DNA of 64,000 bases, from positions 1,550,001 to 1,614,000 of the forward strand of contig NZ_CP071139.1 in assembly GCF_017639205.1 (NCBI RefSeq), read 5' to 3'. The notes under the pieces are model-generated. The model saw only the letters and a list, made by a program, of their open reading frames with translations, made no database searches and was not told the DNA's origin. Source of the DNA: Streptomyces nojiriensis (GTDB lineage: Bacteria; Actinomycetota; Actinomycetes; Streptomycetales; Streptomycetaceae). The stretch's first letter is position 1. Each line of letters starts with the position of its first letter. A program made the position numbers and the translations under genes. This document shows, one piece after another, positions 61,095-64,000 of the stretch.

Positions 61095-62674
61095 CCGTCG
61101 TTCCTCTCGGTGTCCGCCGGGCGGGCGGCCGCGGTGGCCCGCAGGCGCGGGCCTACCACCTGGCCTCCCGTGCCCTGCGGTAGCTGCATCGACTTGGTCT
61201 CCAGGAAGGCCTCCAGTCCGGCGGCGCCGCATTCGCGCCCGATCCCGGACTGCTTGAACCCGCCGAACGGGGCGGCCGGGTTGAACTGGCCGCCGTTCAC
61301 GTCGACCAGGCCGGAGCGGAAGCGCCGGGCCACCCGTTCGGCGCGGGCGCCGTCGCCGGACCAGACCGCGCCGTGCAGCCCGTAGCGGGTCCCGTTGACG
61401 ACCCGGACCGCCTGGTCCTCGTCGTCGTAGGGGATGACCGAGAGCACCGGCCCGAAGATCTCCTCCTGGCCGATCGTGCTCAGCGGGTCCACGTCGGCGA
61501 AGATCGTCGGCTGGACGTAGTAGCCGGTGTCCAGGCCGGCGGGCCGGTCGGGGCCGCCGCGGACCAGCCGGCCGGCGCCCTCGTCGACGCCACGGCGGAT
61601 GTGGTCGGTGACGCGGGCGTGCGCGGCGGCGGAGACCAGGGGGCCGAGGTCGGTCGCCGGGTCGCGCGGGTCTCCGGTCACGTACCCGGCCATGGCCTCG
61701 CCGGCGAGCTGTACGGCCTCGTCCTGGCGGTCCCTCGGAACCAGCAGTCGGCTCCACTGCAGGCAGGTCTGGCCGGTGTTGAAGAGCATCTGGTCGACGG
61801 TGGCGGCCACGGACGCGGCCAGGTCGGCGTCGTCGAGGACGAGGCTCGCGTTCTTCCCGCCGAGTTCGAGGTGGACGCGCTTGACGGTGTCGGCGCCGAG
61901 CCCGGAGACCTCGCGGCCGGCCCGGGTGGAGCCGGTCAGGGAGACCACGTCGATCAGCGGGTGCGTGACGAGGGCGGTGCCGACGGCGGCACCGGTGCCG
62001 ACGACCATGTTGAAGACGCCGGGCGGCAGGTCGGCCTCGGCGATCGCCTCGGCGAGCAGCCGGGCGTGCAGCGGGGTGATCTCGCTCGGCTTGTGCACCA
62101 CCGTGCAGCCGGCCGCGAGCGCGGGGAGGATCTTCTGCACGGTGAGCAGCAGCGGGGTGTTCCACGGGGTGATGCAGGCGGCCACTCCGGCGGCCTCGCG
62201 CACGACGAGCGAATGGCCGACGCGCTCCTCGAAGGTGTAGGAGGCGGCGGTCTCGACGCAGTGCGCCGCCATGCCGAGGGAGAGCCCGACATGGGTCTGG
62301 CGGGCCATCCGGGCGGGCGCCCCGACCTCGGCGGTGATGGTCTCGGCGAAGCGGTCGGCCCGGACCTCCATGGCTTCGACGACCCGGCGCAGCAGCGCCG
62401 TGCGTTCGCGCACCGGGGTGGCGGCCCAGCGCGGGAAGGCGGCCGCGGCGGCGCGCGCGGCGAGGTCGGCGTCCCGGGCGGTGCCCGCGGGCACGGTGGC
62501 CAGGGCGCGCTCGGTGGCGGGGTCGGTGACGACCAGGCGGCCGTCGGCGTCGGAGGCGGTCCAGGCGCCGCCGATCCACTGGTCGGTGTAACGGGGCGGC
62601 AGGAGGGCCGTGTCGGGCTCGGCCCCGGCGGGTCTGGAGTCCTGTGGCTCGGTCGGCACGGTCAGCACGGTCAC
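61091..62674 (-). CDS. NAD(P)-dependent aldehyde dehydrogenase
   Basis: A 527-residue aldehyde dehydrogenase. [19 protein letters not shown] near residue 168, [18 protein letters not shown] near 245, catalytic Glu in [11 protein letters not shown] near 268, catalytic Cys in [11 protein letters not shown] near 303 and [10 protein letters not shown] near 405 are complete. It oxidises an aldehyde to a carboxylic acid. In this cluster an indole-3-carbaldehyde from the threonine-aldolase homologue would be a suitable substrate, giving the acid for the A domain without the amino-binding Asp (inference). The GTG at 62674 has a weak ribosome site; the gene follows the small SARP gene by 56 bases. Confidence 0.88.
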   Translation of the reverse strand: MTVLTVPTEPQDSRPAGAEPDTALLPPRYTDQWIGGAWTASDADGRLVVTDPATERALATVPAGTARDADLAARAAAAAFPRWAATPVRERTALLRRVVEAMEVRADRFAETITAEVGAPARMARQTHVGLSLGMAAHCVETAASYTFEERVGHSLVVREAAGVAACITPWNTPLLLTVQKILPALAAGCTVVHKPSEITPLHARLLAEAIAEADLPPGVFNMVVGTGAAVGTALVTHPLIDVVSLTGSTRAGREVSGLGADTVKRVHLELGGKNASLVLDDADLAASVAATVDQMLFNTGQTCLQWSRLLVPRDRQDEAVQLAGEAMAGYVTGDPRDPATDLGPLVSAAAHARVTDHIRRGVDEGAGRLVRGGPDRPAGLDTGYYVQPTIFADVDPLSTIGQEEIFGPVLSVIPYDDEDQAVRVVNGTRYGLHGAVWSGDGARAERVARRFRSGLVDVNGGQFNPAAPFGGFKQSGIGRECGAAGLEAFLETKSMQLPQGTGGQVVGPRLRATAAARPADTERNDG

Positions 62675-62730
62675 GGTGGGGTCCTCACTCGGTCACGGGA
62701 TCACGGGCTCGCTGAACAGCTGGGTCGGTG

Positions 62731-63732
62731 TCACGCGGTCGCCTGGTCGGCCGCGCGGGCCAGGGCGGCCGCGGCCCGGTTGTCGGGCCTGGCCCGCCGC
62801 ACGGGGCGGGCCGCGGCGGTCGTACGGGCGTCAGGGCTCCAGGCGGGGGTCCCGGCCCGGCGGGCCGCCGGCCGCAGCGCGCGGACCGTGGCGGGCGGGG
62901 CGCCGGTCACGGCGGACACGGCGGCGGAGGGGGCGAAGGCCCGCGCGGCGGCCGGGATCAGGGTGCCCAGCAGCCGCTGGGTCTCGTGGCCGGGCGCCAC
63001 GGCCAGCTCGTCGCGCATCCGGCGGGCGCACAGCTCGTACCAGCGCCGGACGCAGGCGAGTTCACCGCGCCGGCCGTGGGCGGCCATCAGCGCGCGGTAG
63101 GTCTCCTCGTGGTGGCGGTCGATCTCCAGCGTGCGCTTGCAGATCTCGATCAGCTCCACGAAGTCCTCGCGGGCCTCGGCGTCGGCGCGCAGCACCCCCA
63201 GGGCCCGCAGCGCGAGCGCCCTGAGGTACTCGCGCTGCTCGACGACCCAGTCGGCGCTCTCGCCGCGCAGGAACTCGCCGCCGTAGAGGCCGATCGCCGC
63301 CCGCAGCCGGGTGCGGGCGAGCGGGGTGTCGCCGGCCGCGGCGGCGCGCAGGCCGGTGTGCACCAGTTCCTGGAAGCGGTCGAGGTCGGACCACAGACCG
63401 GTGATGTGCAGGACGTAGCCGAAGTCCCGGTAGACCAGCCGGATCCCGGAGTCGCCGGGGCGGTCGGGGTGGGCGTCGAGCACTCGGCGCAGTGCGTGGG
63501 CGGCGACCTTGAGGGAGCTGCCCGCGGCGGCGTCGGCGCCGGGCCACAGGGATGCGTAGAGCCGGTCGCGGGTGAGCATCTGGCCGCGGTGGACCACGAG
63601 GTACTGGAACAGGCCACGGGCCTTGCCGGCCCGCCAGCGCTGGACGGGGGCGCCGTTGACGGTCAGCTCGAAGTCGCCCAGGAAACGGACCCGTACCGCC
63701 GGTCCCGCCGTCCCGTCCGCTGCGGTGGTCAT
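62731..63732 (-). CDS. Small SARP-family activator
   Basis: A 333-residue SARP without ATPase domain: winged helix at 12-105 (FLGDFELTVNGAPVQRW, GKARGLFQYLVVHRGQML), BTAD at 110-265 (GEFLRGESADWVVEQREYLRALALRAL region, DELAVAPG), and a 65-residue Arg/Ala/Pro-rich tail. Such proteins are pathway-specific activators. It heads the operon that ends with the A-PCP-Cy-MT gene and is divergent from the halogenase gene. Tandem 11-base repeats in the gap between the two are the natural binding site and would let it activate both directions, including itself. Confidence 0.88.
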   Translation of the reverse strand: MTTAADGTAGPAVRVRFLGDFELTVNGAPVQRWRAGKARGLFQYLVVHRGQMLTRDRLYASLWPGADAAAGSSLKVAAHALRRVLDAHPDRPGDSGIRLVYRDFGYVLHITGLWSDLDRFQELVHTGLRAAAAGDTPLARTRLRAAIGLYGGEFLRGESADWVVEQREYLRALALRALGVLRADAEAREDFVELIEICKRTLEIDRHHEETYRALMAAHGRRGELACVRRWYELCARRMRDELAVAPGHETQRLLGTLIPAAARAFAPSAAVSAVTGAPPATVRALRPAARRAGTPAWSPDARTTAAARPVRRARPDNRAAAALARAADQATA

Positions 63733-63792
63733 CGCGTCCTCCCGGTGGTTTTCAGCCTGCCGCTCTGCCTGCGAGGAGTGTGTCCGGGGGGT

Positions 63793-63846
63793 CTACAACG
63801 GCCCTACAACGGCCGGATCCGAACGGTGTAGGGCGGTGATAGGGCG
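63793..63846. promoter_or_regulatory. Tandem 11-bp repeats between small SARP and halogenase genes
   Basis: CTACAACGGCC stands at 63793-63803 and, perfectly repeated, at 63804-63814. Further on, TAGGGCG occurs at 63829-63835 and 63840-63846, again 11 bases apart. Eleven-base spacing of direct repeats is the hallmark of SARP operators. The gap is 174 bases long and serves two divergent genes; the halogenase start is 60 bases to the right of the array. Confidence 0.65.
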
Positions 63847-63906
63847 TTTTTCGACACTGATGAGCACGACCACCCGAACCGCCGAATCCGAAATGAGGGC
63901 TGTTTC

Positions 63907-64000
63907 ATGACCAGCAGCGACACCCGGCTTCAGAAGGTCGTCATCCTGGGCGGCGGCACGGCCGGCTGGATGACCGCCGCATACCTCGGAAAGGCGCTGC
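63907..64000 (+). CDS. Tryptophan halogenase family flavoprotein, start only
   Basis: Only the first 31 residues are in the window. They read MTSSDTRLQKVV followed by ILGGGTAGWMTAAYLGKAL. The FAD motif with GGGTAGWMTAAYL is typical of flavin-dependent tryptophan halogenases (RebH/PrnA type), in which GWxTA follows the glycine motif. The ATG at 63907 has GAGGG upstream. The enzyme would chlorinate tryptophan or an indole with FADH2 supplied by a flavin reductase. The position of halogenation and even the presence of the WxWxIP motif cannot be checked here. A related non-halogenating member is possible. Confidence 0.75.
   Translation, partial: MTSSDTRLQKVVILGGGTAGWMTAAYLGKAL

Noticed and set aside
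62585..62595. A TTA on the minus strand within the aldehyde dehydrogenase gene
   Set aside because: It is out of frame: the codons are CGT-TAC-ACC. Similar out-of-frame cases occur near 13410 and 47674.
1..64000. CRISPR arrays, tRNA or rRNA genes, prophage or plasmid origins
   Set aside because: No regularly spaced repeats, cloverleaf sequences, rRNA segments, integrases or iterons were seen.

Overview
This is a high-GC actinobacterial chromosome segment, almost certainly Streptomyces. Codon use is strongly GC3-biased, GTG and TTG starts are common, TTA codons are rare, and there are AfsR/SARP regulators and several families typical of Streptomyces. All calls rest on reading motifs by eye; no database search was run. 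Long open frames opposite or out of phase with real genes are common at this GC content and are left out.

Left part, 1-26.3 kb, is ordinary core and accessory genome: a DUF6421 protein (cut by the window edge), a luciferase-like oxidoreductase divergent from a PadR regulator, and a small decayed patch (a GDPD-fold protein lacking catalytic residues, a MITE inserted at its stop codon, and a frameshifted small gene). Then come two membrane proteins, a PAP2 phosphatase, a TetR regulator, a divergent LVIVD-protein/DUF305-lipoprotein pair, a ferredoxin-NADP reductase, a SpaA-like secreted protein, an ArsR regulator near an old yellow enzyme, a WS/DGAT acyltransferase, uracil-DNA glycosylase, a propeller lactonase, a bacterial nitric oxide synthase, a streptothricin-acetyltransferase-like GNAT back to back with a HelD/HelR-type helicase, and a FUSC exporter divergent from a MarR regulator.

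Right part, 26.4-64 kb, is a nonribosomal peptide gene cluster that runs off the right edge. Two AfsR-type regulators (26392-29436 and 29937-31808) flank a tiny secreted-peptide gene. A rightward operon (31900-39006) encodes a Cy-A-PCP tridomain synthetase, a serine-hydroxymethyltransferase homologue, a DUF2461 protein, a threonine-aldolase homologue and a GNAT protein. Facing it, a leftward operon (50262-39070) encodes C-A-PCP-TE, C-A-PCP, a free-standing C domain and two acyl-CoA dehydrogenases. An MFS exporter and an AlkZ-family DNA glycosylase follow. A second leftward operon (63732-53029) encodes a small SARP, an aldehyde dehydrogenase, an A-PCP didomain, a type II thioesterase, an MbtH-like protein, a P450 and an A-PCP-Cy-methyltransferase synthetase. 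A tryptophan-halogenase gene starts at 63907 on the opposite strand.

Proposed logic (inference): the Cy-A-PCP plus SHMT pair matches, from memory, the FmoA3/FmoH pair that makes 4-methyloxazoline from alpha-methylserine in JBIR-34/35. The A-PCP, P450, thioesterase, aldolase and aldehyde dehydrogenase, together with the halogenase, can be assembled into a route from (chloro)tryptophan through PCP-bound beta-hydroxytryptophan to an indole-3-carboxylic acid starter. That starter would be activated by the A domain of the A-PCP-Cy-MT protein, which lacks the Asp that binds an alpha-amino group. The cluster is therefore best described as a halogenated-indole/methyloxazoline peptide cluster of fmo type. 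Tandem 11-bp repeats in front of the halogenase and the exporter suggest that a SARP controls both.
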